From Brasenia schreberi (lineage: Eukaryota > Streptophyta > Magnoliopsida > Nymphaeales > Cabombaceae): a stretch of 64,000 bases of DNA. The stretch is taken from the NCBI GenBank assembly GCA_036023115.1, contig JAYKKT010000055.1, positions 8,949,001-9,013,000 of the forward strand, in the 5' to 3' direction. Each line of letters opens with the position of its first letter. Within the stretch, counting starts at the first letter, position 1. The position numbers and the translations under genes are program-made. The notes under the pieces were generated by a model. That model was not told where the DNA came from. It made no database searches and worked only from the letters and a program-made list of their open reading frames with translations. This document shows, piece by piece, positions 46,369-58,158 of the stretch.

Positions 46369-47530
46369 AAGTTATCAAAATATGATCACTAGGATGATCA
46401 ATGGGTTAAAATCAAGGTTAGTTGGTCTTACATGCTCTATGAGTAGGAAAAGTTGGTAATTGTCATTTGCATCAAACTTAAGAAGGAAACACAACTCGTG
46501 CGGAAATTCCAACTTCTTGCTTTTTGTTGTTTTTCTTTTTGAGGTTGATGTATCATCTTAGTAACGTAAAGGGTTCCTCTTCTCATTGTTGTCGTCTACT
46601 AGGGTATCCTTTATACGACACTGCATTTTATCTTACAGATGAAACAATAACATTACGACTTTATACTCATGCTCTATCAATCATATCTGCATAGAATTTT
46701 TTTATTTATGAGGTTAATAATGTCTAAGTAAGAGACGCGCCCCAAACAACGTACTTCGATAAATCAATGACGTCAAAAAAACTTTTACCTATGTGACGTC
46801 AAAAAAGCTTATGTTTTTTTGATATTTTTTGGTACAAAAATTCAATTAATTGAATTGAAAATGATATAAAATAAAATCAACAATGTACTTCGATAAATCG
46901 ATGAATTCACTTTGAATTGGTTCAAGAAATCGAAAAAAAACTTATTTCTCCCTTTTTTTTTATAGATTTTTCTCAAATTCACTGTTTGGGTGGATGTCAA
47001 TCCATTTTTTTAGTAAAAATTATTGTAAATCAAATACTATACAACTAAAATGAAGTGGGAAATAAGGAATGACCGGAAGAATGGAAAAAATAGGAGTTAA
47101 GTCGGTTAATGCAGGGGAAGATAGAGAGTATCAAGTTTTGAATAATGAAAAAGTATTTTGGTAATTACTAGAAATGATCAGGACCATTTTTGGAAAAACG
47201 GCCACGTATCAATCCTGTAAAAAGGGTGCACTAATTCCCGTACAAGGGTGTCTGAAGCCGCAAATGACAGCTAACACTATTTAACAGCTGACAATGACGG
47301 TACTGCATTGCGGGCGATGGCTCTCTCTCTCGTCGAAAGTTTCATCCCAATCTACCAAACCAAAGCACGAGGAGGATGGTGAGGGTAGGTCAATACTTTT
47401 GGCCAAAATAAGTAGATTTGTCGTTGTTACTTAGAAGCTCTCTCTCTTTCTCTCCACGCTTTTGTCCAAAATAAGTAATCACTTCTTGTCCCAGAGAAGA
47501 GTTGTTCCTTGTGGTTGGTGAGGCGGAGCC
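46369..47530 (+). promoter_or_regulatory. Upstream region of the ADH-like gene
   Basis: No gene or transposon is recognised here. It contains two TGACGTCA palindromes (46,768-46,775 and 46,794-46,801) about 730-760 bp before the ADH-like start codon. A partly repeated context, GTACTTCGATAAATC, lies near 46,751 and again near 46,887. TGACGTCA is the core bound by TGA/CREB-type bZIP factors, but regulatory use is inference. The stretch just before the gene (47,320-47,530) is CT-rich, as is common in plant 5' leaders. Confidence 0.4.
46768..46801. promoter_or_regulatory. Paired TGACGTCA bZIP-type sites
   Basis: Two exact TGACGTCA octamers, 26 bp apart centre to centre, each followed by AAAAA and a CTT-containing tail. 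They may be functional sites or simply a short tandem repeat. Confidence 0.5.
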
Positions 47531-47784
47531 ATGGCACCTCAAGTCCTGAGATGCAAGGGTGGGGCGTGCTTCCTTCTTCGGTTTTGGTTTTCGTCTTGAT
47601 TGTTCCGGCAACCGATTGATTGCACTCGTTTCATTTGGTGGTTGTAGCGGCTGTTGCATGGGGGAAAGGTGAGGCTCTGGTGATGGAAGAGGTGGAGGTT
47701 GAGCCCCCCAGGTCCATGGAAATTCGCATCAAAGTCGTCTGCACCTCGCTGTGCCGGAGCGACGTCTCCAACTGGGAATCTCAG
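47531..47784 (+). CDS. Alcohol-dehydrogenase-like gene, exons 1 and 2 only
   Basis: Zinc-dependent medium-chain ADH family. Exon 1 is 47,531-47,558 (start ATG at 47,531), followed by an 89-bp GT-AG intron (47,559-47,647) and exon 2 at 47,648-47,784. Joined, they give 55 residues in one frame: MAPQVLRCKAAVAWGKGE, LVMEEVEVEPPRSMEIRIKV and CTSLCRSDVSNWESQ. The Cys in SLCRSD is the first catalytic zinc ligand of the family. In plant relatives the next intron falls after WESQ, before the FPRIFGHEA exon. Here the sequence after CAG is GCACCA, so the donor would be GC rather than GT. No later exon was found in the window. It is either a 5' fragment or a gene whose next intron holds 16 kb or more of transposons. 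Confidence 0.82.
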
Positions 47785-48530
47785 GCACCAAACTCTCCTC
47801 TCCTTCCCTGTCTTTCTCTGACCTCGCTTATGATATAACTTGAAAAACAATAAACGGAGTGAAGGGACTTTACGCTGTTTTTACATCTTCGGCTGTCAAG
47901 GTAGGCCTTGACTTGATAGTGTGGTATGATCTCAACTTTTGGTTGCGTGCTTAGTTCAATCAAGCTTTTTGGCTTCACGTGTCCTTGATAAGAGGTAATG
48001 AGTTACATGCATCTCGACTGTTGACTGGGTCGCCAATGGTGGAGCACTCATTGCTTCGAACTAGACCGAGTGATATCTGGTTCTTTTGCATTAAGAGTTG
48101 TAGTAACCTTAGCCCTCATGGCTAAATGTTGTTCACTCTTGTTCCCTATCTTGTGTATGTTAGGAGTTGAGGAAAAAAAAGGATCGTTATTTCTTTCCTA
48201 TACTTCTGACTTTTAAGGCCTTCCTCTGTCTTCTGAAATATTTACCCCGCCTATTTTCTTGCATCTTCTCAGCAGATCTCTGTATTTGCCTGTCTCTCCA
48301 TGTCCAAATGATGCTTTTTGTCAATCACTTTATCTTCTGTTACTGTTGCAACCTCCTTACGGACTCAATTTTCCCTTTTGCGGGCCTGCAACCCACCTCA
48401 ACATCTTCATTTCTATCACAAAGTTACAAAACATGTCTCCATGTTCTTGACAAACACCCAACACCATAGAGCAATTTTATTCTCTTATTGCTTTGTAATA
48501 GTTATCTTCTAGTTCACCTTATGTACTCCA
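47785..48530. other. Non-coding sequence after ADH-like exon 2
   Basis: If the gene continues, this is the start of intron 2. It is T-rich on the plus strand, as plant introns often are. No exon encoding the expected GHE zinc-ligand region was seen. Confidence 0.4.
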
Positions 48531-49490
48531 TTTCATCTAATTTGCATTCATAGTAGGTATAACATCTACTGTCATTCTGGCTTCCTATGTTCAGAACTCT
48601 CTTTTGTCTGAATAAGTACTAATTTAAGCCTTTCTATTATCTACTTAGTCAAAGTACTAACGTTATGTCCATGTACCCTTTTTCCGTTTTACTAAGTTGA
48701 TGCCCTTTCTCTCAAAGACTTCTCTTCAAGATTTAAGTTTTCTAGTTACCTTGACTCGTTCATACAATGTATATTTGTAAACAGCATGCACCAAGGCACT
48801 TCATCTTCAATCTTCAATCTTCAATATGCTTTTTCAGTTCATTCATAACCAAAGTGAAGATGTATTCTTCACTATTGACCCATGGTAATATGTGATATTG
48901 ATACCAACGAAATAAAAGTACCGAACAAATCAATTATATCCTCATCAAATCGAACATAAGCTGTTCCCCATCATACATGGTCTTTATAGGGTTGATGTAT
49001 ATATGATTTATTCCTCTATTCTCCAAAAGTATACTTGTTTCTGTGTCATAGGCCTTTTCTAAACCAGTAAACTTGATATGAAAGTTCTTAATATTTGCTT
49101 CTAAACTGTTCCACCAGACATCTTCATAAGTGAATAGCTTCAATAATAGATTTTTATGACATAAATCTAAATAGATTTTCTATTTTTGTTGATAGTTGTC
49201 TCAACCTTTTGATGGTCTCACTCATAGCATGATACCCTATAGTTGGTACTAGGATATCTTCTTCATTTCTATACACAGGTGTAGTTGTACTCTTCATTCT
49301 CATAGCAGCCTCTTGTATTTTATGACATTAAATAACTTATGTGAAGTAATGCTTGTTTGTCCCAATATGTTTCAACCTTATTTAGGGTCATCATTTGGCC
49401 CTACATAAAGGTTTTTGCAAGTTTAAGAGCTTCTTTTACTTATTTACCTGGATGTGCGTATAAATAGCATTATCTAATACATGCCTCTAA
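48531..49490 (-). mobile_element. LINE G, old RTE-type element (3' part)
   Basis: Strongly diverged relative of LINE A on the minus strand. The frame 49,143-48,934 contains FTGLEKAYDTETSILLENRG and YINPIKTMYDGE, matching the [14 protein letters not shown]...[12 protein letters not shown] region of LINE A. Further similarity runs left to about 48,560. A hAT element interrupts it at 49,491; its 5' part resumes at 50,600. It represents an older subfamily than copies A-F. Confidence 0.8.
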
Positions 49491-49498
49491 CTGGTAAG

Positions 49499-50591
49499 CA
49501 GTGTTGTCTGACGCGTATCGTATCGCGTATCGCTGGGCTCCACGATACGGGCGTATCGTATCGTATCGTATCGTATCGTACTTTAATATTAAAAAACTAT
49601 AAAAATTATTTAAAAAATCAATAAAATTAGTAAAAATCCGAAAAAAATCAAGAAAATTCTGGAAAATTTTGGAAAATTCTGGTAATTGCTTTAAATTCAT
49701 ATAATGCAAAGTTTAGCACAAATTGAACATTTAATATTGAACAATTGCATCCAAAATTATATATTTTGAATCAAAAAATGAAATACATTTATATTTTACA
49801 TATTGTAAATTTGTATCAGGATCATTAACTAAATAATCTTCATCTTCTCCTTGATGATGTTGTTGCACTTCAAATTAATTCATGCAATGTCTTCTTCAGT
49901 TAGGACTTAGGAGTGCATTTTCTTCGTTATCTTCCATAATCCACTCATGTAATATATCAAAATTAACAAACTGCTATCTTTGTACATGTAGTTGTCATAT
50001 TTGCTAATTTTCATATGTGAGCAAAACAAAGAGCTCCATTTCTTTGATTATTGAGTCTATGACACCTCAATGATGTGATATTATTACTTGATGATGTCCC
50101 CTTTTTCTCTTATTGGAGACTAGCTTTTTAACTAATGCATGAGCTTCATTTCTCACTTCACAGACTGAGTTAAGCCTCACACACATTGATCATGTTCAAC
50201 TCAATGGAAGTCATGTAACGTGAACCCTAAAATAGTGAAGTTGTGAAATCCCTACTCAATGAACCGAGAGAACTAAATGTTTTTTATTGTTTACGATCTT
50301 ATGAAATTAGAAATTGTTAGCAAAAATATACCTAAAAATTGTACCAGAAAGGGAAATGATTTTGTCATAATTTTTTTTATACATTATTTTTATTAAATAA
50401 ATGAAATTATAAACCCAAATTATAAGCATATTGGAGGATGCCTTAAAGGGAAGTGAAGAGAGGGCAGAAACATGCAAAAAAAAATTTGAAAAAAAAAAAT
50501 TGATTTTTTTTTTGGGGGGCATATCGCCCGTATCGTATCGTGGCTTCCCACGATACGATACGTACGATACGGTGCGATATGGATAACACTG
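49499..50591. mobile_element. Non-autonomous hAT element, 1,093 bp
   Basis: The ends read CAGTGTTGTC... and ...GATAACACTG, giving 10-bp inverted termini with one mismatch. An exact 8-bp target-site duplication, CTGGTAAG, lies at 49,491-49,498 and 50,592-50,599. CAGTG-type termini with 8-bp duplications define the hAT superfamily. Subterminal regions carry many copies of CGTATCG or its complement (about 49,513-49,580 and 50,524-50,580), probably transposase-binding repeats. The interior is AT-rich and has no transposase gene. It is inserted in LINE G, and its sequence resembles the flank of LINE D in the larger hAT relic at 51.5 kb. Confidence 0.93.
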
Positions 50592-50599
50592 CTGGTAAG

Positions 50600-51490
50600 C
50601 ACTTCTAGGCTAATTTGAATACTTGTAACCCCATTAAGAAACTTAAAGAATAAATCTTATCTCGCTTTACGGTGATCACTTAGGTTAGTACCTTTTTGAG
50701 TATGATCTGTTTTTCCATTCTCCAATATCTTCCACCTTATGTTGTAAGCTTTTATACAAAATCCTTCACTTTGACCTTTGCTTTAGTGGCTCTCGTTTTC
50801 TTGTTTTCTTACAATCCTCTCAACTTTTATGATTGTTTGTTTTAAAAATGCATTTTGTGGCACAGTCTCTCTATGTTGATTTGCTCTTGCACTATTGCAT
50901 GCCACCACCAAGCCCCTTTTGTTTAGGGAAGCTATATACATTAACCTATCACCTCTTTTGCCACTTTCTTTTGTTCATCTTTAGGTCTGTCACATTTCTC
51001 ATTCCTTTATGATTTGAAGAATCTCCTTAAGAACTACTTTTTTTCTTAAATAAAATGTCTTGCTTAGATTGTGTGTCTTGTGTCTTCTTTTCCTTTTGTT
51101 TTTGGATTCATCATAAATATCGCGTTGGGTGGTTTCCTGAAATAACTTTAAGGCTTCAAAACAAAGATTCTTTTTTATTTGAGCAAAATAGTTGGTTTCC
51201 ATTTTAGATAAACCATTTGTAGTTCTTGCATTTTAAGAAGCATGTTTGCTACAAATAGGTCACTTATATCAAACTAAGAGTTCATTTGTTGTGTTCATTT
51301 TGATTGCCAAAGATCCAGTGGACACTTTTATAATCTAAAATAAACTTCTTTCCCCATATGTTGATTCGGATTTCTTGGACAAATCATTGCTCTATGATAT
51401 ATTTTTTAATCACCTTATATAGTTCCTTCCAATTTCTTTTCGCTTGTAGCTCTTTATCATAGAGATATTTTTCTGAAGAACACATGGGAT
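50600..51490 (-). mobile_element. LINE G, old RTE-type element (5' part)
   Basis: Continues LINE G after the hAT insertion. On the minus strand it matches the lysine-rich linker and upstream endonuclease region of LINE A, for example the stretch around 50,890-50,960 corresponding to the [13 protein letters not shown] part. Heavily decayed, with no long frame. The right limit is where hAT-type CGTATCG-like sequence begins at about 51,500. Confidence 0.7.
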
Positions 51491-51663
51491 TAATGTTAAT
51501 TTTAGACAATATCATATCGTGTATCGTTTTGCTCCACGAGACAAGTGTATTGTATCATATCATACCATACCGTACCGTAATTTAAAAAAGAAGAAGTTTA
51601 TAAATAAAAATAGAGAAAATCAAGAAAATTTACAAAAAAGTCAAGACAATTCTAAATAATTTC

Positions 51664-51827
51664 TATAATTCAAAAGTTGAGTAAATATTCATCATTCACC
51701 ATTAATTTAAAGTATAAGCATTTAAGGAGTACAACTTTATGATTGTAATTCAAAAGTTGAGTAAATATTCATCATTCACCATTAATCTAATGTATAAGCA
51801 TTTAAGCAGTACAACTTTATGATTAAA
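51664..51827. repeat. Two tandem copies of an 80-bp unit
   Basis: CAAAAGTTGAGTAAATATTC occurs at 51,671 and 51,751 in an 80-bp unit repeated twice with a few differences. It lies in the left subterminal part of the larger hAT relic. Confidence 0.9.
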
Positions 51828-51934
51828 CAAGTAGCAAAAGCTGCAAAGTTACAACTTTCATAATTGGCAAAAAAAAGAATTACATATTGTAATAAGGATC
51901 ATCAACTAAATAATCTTCATCTTCTTCTCTGTAA

Positions 51935-54900
51935 ACTACATTTTCGCCCGAATGTAGTGAATCAATTGCAGAGAGGGTTCCCACATTATGGACGGGTGTG
52001 GGTAAAGAAGTTAGTCCCGCTACATTGCCGCCTGAATGTAGTGAAAAATTTTCAGAGAGGGTCTTCGCATTTTGATTATGGACGGATGCGGGGGGTAAAG
52101 AAGCTAGTCCTAGATAATAAGATTCGTATTGGTTCTTGGAATATCGGAACATTATCTGGTAAGCTAATGGAGGTGGAAGATACTATGATTCGGAGAAAGA
52201 TTCATATTCTATGTTTACGAGAGACAAAGTGAGTTGGAGAAAAAGCAAAGGAGATAGAGGATACATGTTTTAAATTATGGGTTGGAGAAAAAGCAAAGGA
52301 GATAGAGGATACATGTTTTAAATTATGGTACTCAAGTAAAGAAAAGGCTCGAAACGGAGTTGATATTATCATAAATAAAGATTTAAAGGATAGTGTAGTA
52401 GACATACAACGATATGGTGATCGAATCATGACGTTGAAATTAGTGTTAGGAGCAGAGGTTTTGAATATAGTTTGTGCTTACGCACCCTAAGTAGGATTAG
52501 AAGATAGTATAAAGATAGCTTTTTGGGAAGAGTTAGATAAGGTGATTCAAAAGATTCCACGAAGGGAGATGATTTGTTTAGGAGGAGATTTAAATGGACA
52601 TGTCGGTAAAGAGGCATTAGGATATCAAGGGGTTCATGAAAACTTTGGTTTTGGGGATATAAATGAGGAAGGTAGGGAGATTTTAAATTTTGCTATGGCA
52701 TTTGATATCTTTATAGTCAATACAATCTTCAAGTGGCTTATCACAAACACAAATTGATTACTTTATTTGTAGAAAAAAAGATAGAGCGTGTTGTAAAGAT
52801 TGTAAGGTAATTCCAAGAGAAAGCTTAACCACCCAACATTAACTTTTAGTTATGGATTTATAAATAAAAAAATGGAAAAAGAAGAAAAGAGTACATCGAG
52901 CTATTCGAAGTAAATGGTGGAACCTGAAAAGCGAAAAAGAACATATATTTAAACAAAAAGTCCTTCAAGGAGATGTTTGGAATTATGTTGGTACACCCTG
53001 TGATATGTGGAACAATATGGCTATACATATTAGGAAAGTAGCGAAAGATGTGTTAGGGATATCTAAGGGAGGTGTACCAGCACAAAAAGAAGCTTGGTGG
53101 TGGAGTGAAGTAGTACAAAATAAAATCAAGGCAAAGAGGGCATGTTACAAATTACATTATGCTAAGAAAACTAGTGAAACTTTAGAGGCTTATAAGAAAG
53201 CAAAGAAGGAAGCGAAAAAGGCCGTGAGTGAAGCAAAAGCTAAAATTTGGGATGACTTATATAAAAAACTCAACTCAAAAGAGGGTGAAAGAGATATTTT
53301 TAGGATAGCTAGGGCTAGAGATAAGAAAACTAAAGATCTTACTTATGTTAGACGCATAAAAGACGAGGATGAAAAAATTCTAGTGGCAAATGATGATATA
53401 AGAAATAGATGGAAAAACTATTTTTATAATCTTTTTAATGAAAATAAAGATGTTAGTATTAGTTTAGGAGATTTAGCCAAGTTAGAAAAATATATAAACT
53501 ACAATTTCTACCGACGTATTCAAAAGAAAGAAGTCAAAGAGGCTCTTAAACATATGAAGGGTAGTAAATCGGTAGGACCAGATAATATTCCTATCGAAGT
53601 TTGGAAAATACTAGGAGAAATAGGAATCACTTGGCTCACAAGACTATTTAATGAAATATGGAAAAACCAAAAGATGCCCAAGGAATGGAGAGCAAGTACA
53701 CTTAGACCCATATATAAGAACAAGGGAGATATTCAAAATTGTGCGAATTATCGAGGTATCAAGTTAATGAGTCATACTATGAAATTATGGGAAAGAATTA
53801 TCGAACGTAGGTTAAGACAAGTATCAAGTACAATAGAGAACCAATTTTGATTCATGCCAGGTAGATCTACTATTGAAGCGATTCACCTTTTGAGATGTCT
53901 TATGGAACATTTTAGAGCAAAAAAGAAAGACTTTCACATGATATTTATTGATCTAGAAGAAACTTATGATAGGGTACCGAGGGAGGTTCTTTGGAGAACT
54001 TTGGAAAAAAGAGGTATCCCATTGACATATATTAAGCTTATAAGAGACATGTATGATGGTGCAAAAACATGTGTGAGGACGCATGAAGGAATGACAGACT
54101 TCTTCGAAGTTAATATTGGGTTACATCAAGGATCAACTTTAAGTCCATACTTATTTATAATGGTGATGGATGAGTTAACAAAACATATTCAAGATGAAGT
54201 ACCTTGGTGTATGTTATTTGCAGATGACATTGTATTAGTGGACGAGTCTAAGGAAAAAGTTAATAGAAAATTGGAACTATGGAGAGAAACATTAGAAAGC
54301 AAAGGCCTCCGACTTATTAGAACAAAGACAAAATATATGGAATGTAAGTTTGATCATTTGGTTTCCTCAGAGGACATAGAAATTAAAATTGGCACACATT
54401 GCATCCCTCATAAGGAAAGTTTTAAATATGTAGGGTCAATTTTTTAGAGTGATGGAAGAATTGATGGAGATGTTATGCATAGAATTAATGATGGTTGGTT
54501 AAAATGGAGAGGAGCATCAGGTATTCTTTGTGATAAGAAGATACCATTAAAGGTAAAAGGTAAATATTATAGAGCAACAATTAGGCCTGCCATGTTTTAT
54601 GGTTCCGAGTGTTGGGAAGTTAATCATCAACATGTACAAAAGATGTCTGTGACAGAAATGAAGATGTTGAGATGGATGAGTGGTCATACAAGAAAAGACC
54701 GTATACATAATGAGGTTATTAGAAACAAATTAGGAGTGGCACCAATAGAGGATAAAATGAGAGAATATCGTTTAAGATGGTTTGGACATATAGAAAGAAG
54801 ATCAAAAGAAGAACTTGTAAGAAGGTTAGAAAAATTAAATTTGGAAAGTATTAAAAGATGTAGAGGACGACCACAAAAGTGTTGGAAAGAAACAATAAAG

Positions 54901-55020
54901 AATGATCTAGCTTATTGCGAGTTAACTGCTAACATGGCACACGATAGGGATCTGTGTAAACAAAGAATCCATGTAGTCGACCCCGTCTAGTATGGGAAAA
55001 GGCTTAGCTGTTGTTGTTGT
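51935..55020 (+). mobile_element. LINE D, RTE-type element truncated at its 5' end
   Basis: Matches LINE A from about its position 605 to the (TTG)n tail, so roughly 200 bp of 5' sequence is missing, as expected from incomplete reverse transcription. Frames remain in blocks: 53,005-53,850 (linker to RT, including [19 protein letters not shown]), 53,854-54,447 ([19 protein letters not shown]) and 54,475-54,990 (C-terminal HIERR region to stop). The breaks between them are single stops: a TGA at 53,848-53,850 and a TAG at 54,445-54,447. A 35-bp deletion near 52,733 and a 48-bp tandem duplication near 52,233 affect the endonuclease. The likely target duplication is short (CTTCTTCTC, 51,921 and 55,025) and lies in CTT-rich text, so it is uncertain. 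Confidence 0.9.
52233..52328 (+). repeat. 48-bp in-frame tandem duplication in LINE D endonuclease
   Basis: A 48-bp unit beginning GTTGGAGAAAAAGCAAAGG is present at 52,233-52,280 and 52,281-52,328 with no visible difference. It adds 16 codons to the endonuclease domain and is absent from LINEs A and C. Confidence 0.95.
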
Positions 55021-55290
55021 TCTTCTTCTTCTCCTCCTTGTTCAAGATTATCATCACCTTTAATAGCAAAATCAATATATCATCCCCTTCCTCATATTGT
55101 TGCACTCTTTCCAAATTGATCCATTGAATGTCTTCTTCATTTAGGAGTGTATTTGGTTCATTATCTCCCATAATTCACTCTTCTAAGACATCAAAATTAT
55201 CAAACTTATTAGATCAAATTGGTTCTGATACCTACTTAAGTTTAACTTTCTTAATTACTTGCAAGAATCATAAATAAATAAAAATTAAAA

Positions 55291-55985
55291 CTAAAAAGTT
55301 AACGAATGAAAACTTAATAAATTGAAACATTGAATTAAATACTTAATTAGTAAGTAATCCTTAATTATCTTTGTCGAAGCCGTATGTTATAACGGATGAA
55401 AACTAGGTCATTGAGCGACTTATGTTCTAAACTGTTGTGCTTTTTTTATGTGGATATGTTTGAAGATACTCCAATTCCCTTTGTCGAAGTCGCATGTTGC
55501 AATGACATAATGCAACTACTTTTTTATGTGGATATGTTAAAAGACACTAAAAGGTTAACGAATACAACTTAATAAATTGAAATATTGAATTGAATACTTA
55601 ATTAGTAATTAATCCTTAATTACCTTTATCGAAGTTGCATGTTGCAACGAATGAAAATTAGGTCATTGAGCGACTTATGTTCCAAACTGTTGTGCTTTTT
55701 TATGTGGATATGTTTGAAGACACTCCAATTCTCTTTGTCGAAGCCGCATGTTGCAATGACATAATGCAACTACTTTTTTATGTGGATATGTTCAAAGACA
55801 CTAAAAAGTTAACGAATACAACTTAATAAATTGAAATATTGAATTGAATACTTAATTAGTAAGTAATCCTTAATTACCTTTATCGAAGTTGCATGTTGCA
55901 ACGAATGAAAACTAGGTCATTGAGCGGCTTATGTTCCAACCAGTTGTGCTTTTTTATGTGGATATATTCAAAGATACTCCAATTT
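55291..55985. repeat. Tandem array of a ~255-bp unit (2.7 copies)
   Basis: Units start near 55,291, 55,547 and 55,801 (CTAAAAAGTTAACG or variant). Each contains AATCCTTAATTA, GTCGAAG...CATGTTGCAA and TTTTTATGTGGATATGTT in the same order. Within each full unit the GTCGAAG and TATGTGGATATG words occur twice, so the unit itself arose by an older half-unit duplication. The array lies in the non-coding 3' side of the hAT relic. Confidence 0.92.
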
Positions 55986-56149
55986 CTTTAACAACCAGAT
56001 GCATTATAGGTTTGACTCGTAGCCCTTATTACAATATCTCTCAAATTTAGTTAATCACTTCCAAACCTACTTTACCAAACATCTAATAGAAAAGACAAAT
56101 ATAAAGATCTATTCCACTATAAATATAAGATTAAGAAACTTAAATATTA

Positions 56150-58080
56150 AGATAAATTATTTATACATTTACGTAGGCACATATTAGTACGGTTGTGAAT
56201 GATTACAGGCAAGCCCATCAAGTAAAGAGCATTATCGTAGATTTCGATCTCTTGATGTATAACATATGCTCTACTCTTATAAAGGACCAATCTGTCTATG
56301 TAATCAATGATACCTCTATTGACCTCACTATCCATTTTAAAGGTTGCAAAATACCTAAATGTTGGATTTATGTAGTAAGCTACTACATGAATAGGCTAAT
56401 GCAACTATTTGTTCCATCTATTATCAATAATCCTCCACAAAGATACATAATCACTCTTTTTTTCAAAAAAATTACTCCTCATAGCTTCTTTAGCCCTACC
56501 CATAGCTTTACCTTATAACCCATAAATGACTTCCTTACTGTCAGCCAAAAGGTATGTGTTCTTTAATAACCTAATACAAGAGTTCCAAAATGTACCCTTG
56601 ACGGTCTCTCAAATCTTGATAAATTTTCTATTTCTCCCATTTTGAGGTAACTCTGCAAACTAATGTCACTTATTTGAGATAAACATTCTCTTTAAGGCTT
56701 GCTTTTATTTAAAAATGCTCTATACTAATAAGATATTAGTTTGTAAATTAATTAGCAACCGTACGAAGGAGCTTTACACGATCATTATATCTCTTCATCA
56801 AACATAATACAAATGCATGGTTATAAATAAATTTAGTGATATATTCACATTATTCAGTTACTATCTTTACCTCATCTATCTCTTCAATATCCTCAAGGAT
56901 GAGATTTAGATAATAGGTTGTACATGATGTCCAATAAAAAGTACCATAACTCTTGGCTAACTCTTTTGCAACAACTTTATAATTAGTTGCATTATCTGTA
57001 ATTAATTGGACTACATTTTCACGCCCAACCTCCAATATCACTTTATCAAATTCTTGCCTTACAACCTCTTCAATATAACGTTTCTTTAATATGTCTAGTG
57101 ATCTCAAAAATAAAAGTCTTTTATTATCTGTAATTAATTGGACTACATTTTCACGCCCAACCTCCAATATCACTTTATCAAATTCTTACCTTACAACCTC
57201 TTCAATATAACGTTTCTTTAATATGTCTAGTGATCTCAAAAGTAAAAGTCTTTTAAGACAATAGAAGAGGAAGTTTAATAAAGTACTTCCTCGCCTATCT
57301 GTTCATCCATCTGTCATGATAGTGCATCATGTTTCCTTTCATGATTCTCTCGAAGTGGAACATTACTCTTGGACTTCAAAGACGGTCTTATCCTCAACAT
57401 ATTATAAGAAGGAATCTTATACCTTAGACCAATGTTAGTAATAACATCTATCATTACCTGAAAATTAAAGAAATTTGCTACATTAAATGAAATGCATGCA
57501 TCATCAAACCATATCTCACTGTAAGGATTGTCTGCTCATACAATTGCTCTGAAGTCATAGCAGCACGAATTCCAAGTTGAGCACCACATGTAGCATTACT
57601 AAAAGGAAAAAACGATTATATGCCAGAATGAGATATTCCTCTAACCCTTCATCTTTTACTACTTACAACCTCTTGAACAACCCTCTTTCTCTTGGTTGGT
57701 GGTTGAGAACACTATTACCAACCTCAGTCCTAGCATCAGAGGGGATGCTATCATCACCACCACCACCAAGTCCAACATCCTCTTTCTCAAACATCCCTTT
57801 ATCTTCTTTTTCTTGTCTCTTCTCAACTATACTCTTAATCATATGTAGACATTGTTATTTAATGACTTTTTGCACTCTCCTAATTTTGCCTGTACAAAGA
57901 ACAATCTCTTTTATAATCCTTGTTAGGTATTATTTCAATCGAGAAACTTCACCACTCATCACCTAATAAAAATTACATTTGATTTCCAATCTGCTTCACT
58001 CAATTAAAGTACTCCATTGTCATGCTAGATCATCAGACCGAGTTGAGACTGCATAATACCACTTCCTGCCATCTTAATTT
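56150..58080 (-). pseudogene. hAT transposase, degenerate
   Basis: In coding order on the minus strand: a BED zinc-finger piece near 58,070-57,930 (DLAWQWSTLIE, GEVSRLK), a DUF659-type domain near 57,560-57,390 (WFDDACISFNVANFFNFQVM, YKIPSYNMLRIRPSLKS) and, at 57,173-56,850, GRENVVQLITDNATNYKVVA and SYGTFYWTSCTTYYLNLILE. A later piece near 56,510-56,390 reads GKAMGRAKEAMRSNFF and DNRWNKQLH. This is the layout of plant hAT transposases that cut and paste DNA elements. Many stops and a 132-bp internal duplication make it non-functional. Intron-like gaps cannot be separated from decay. Confidence 0.85.
56991..57254 (-). repeat. 132-bp tandem duplication inside the hAT transposase
   Basis: ATTATCTGTAATTAATTGG begins at 56,991 and again at 57,123, giving two 132-bp copies with very few differences. 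At 44 codons it keeps the frame and doubles the segment containing DKVILEVGRENVVQLITDN. Confidence 0.96.
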
Positions 58081-58158
58081 ACTTCTTAAATTTTAATAAA
58101 CTTGAAAATAAAAGCACTTCATAAATCACCAGAACACTCAAAGAATATCTCCCACTTC

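Noticed and set aside
57577..57966. A 129-codon plus-strand frame
   Set aside because: It is antisense to the hAT transposase region and shows no domain of its own.
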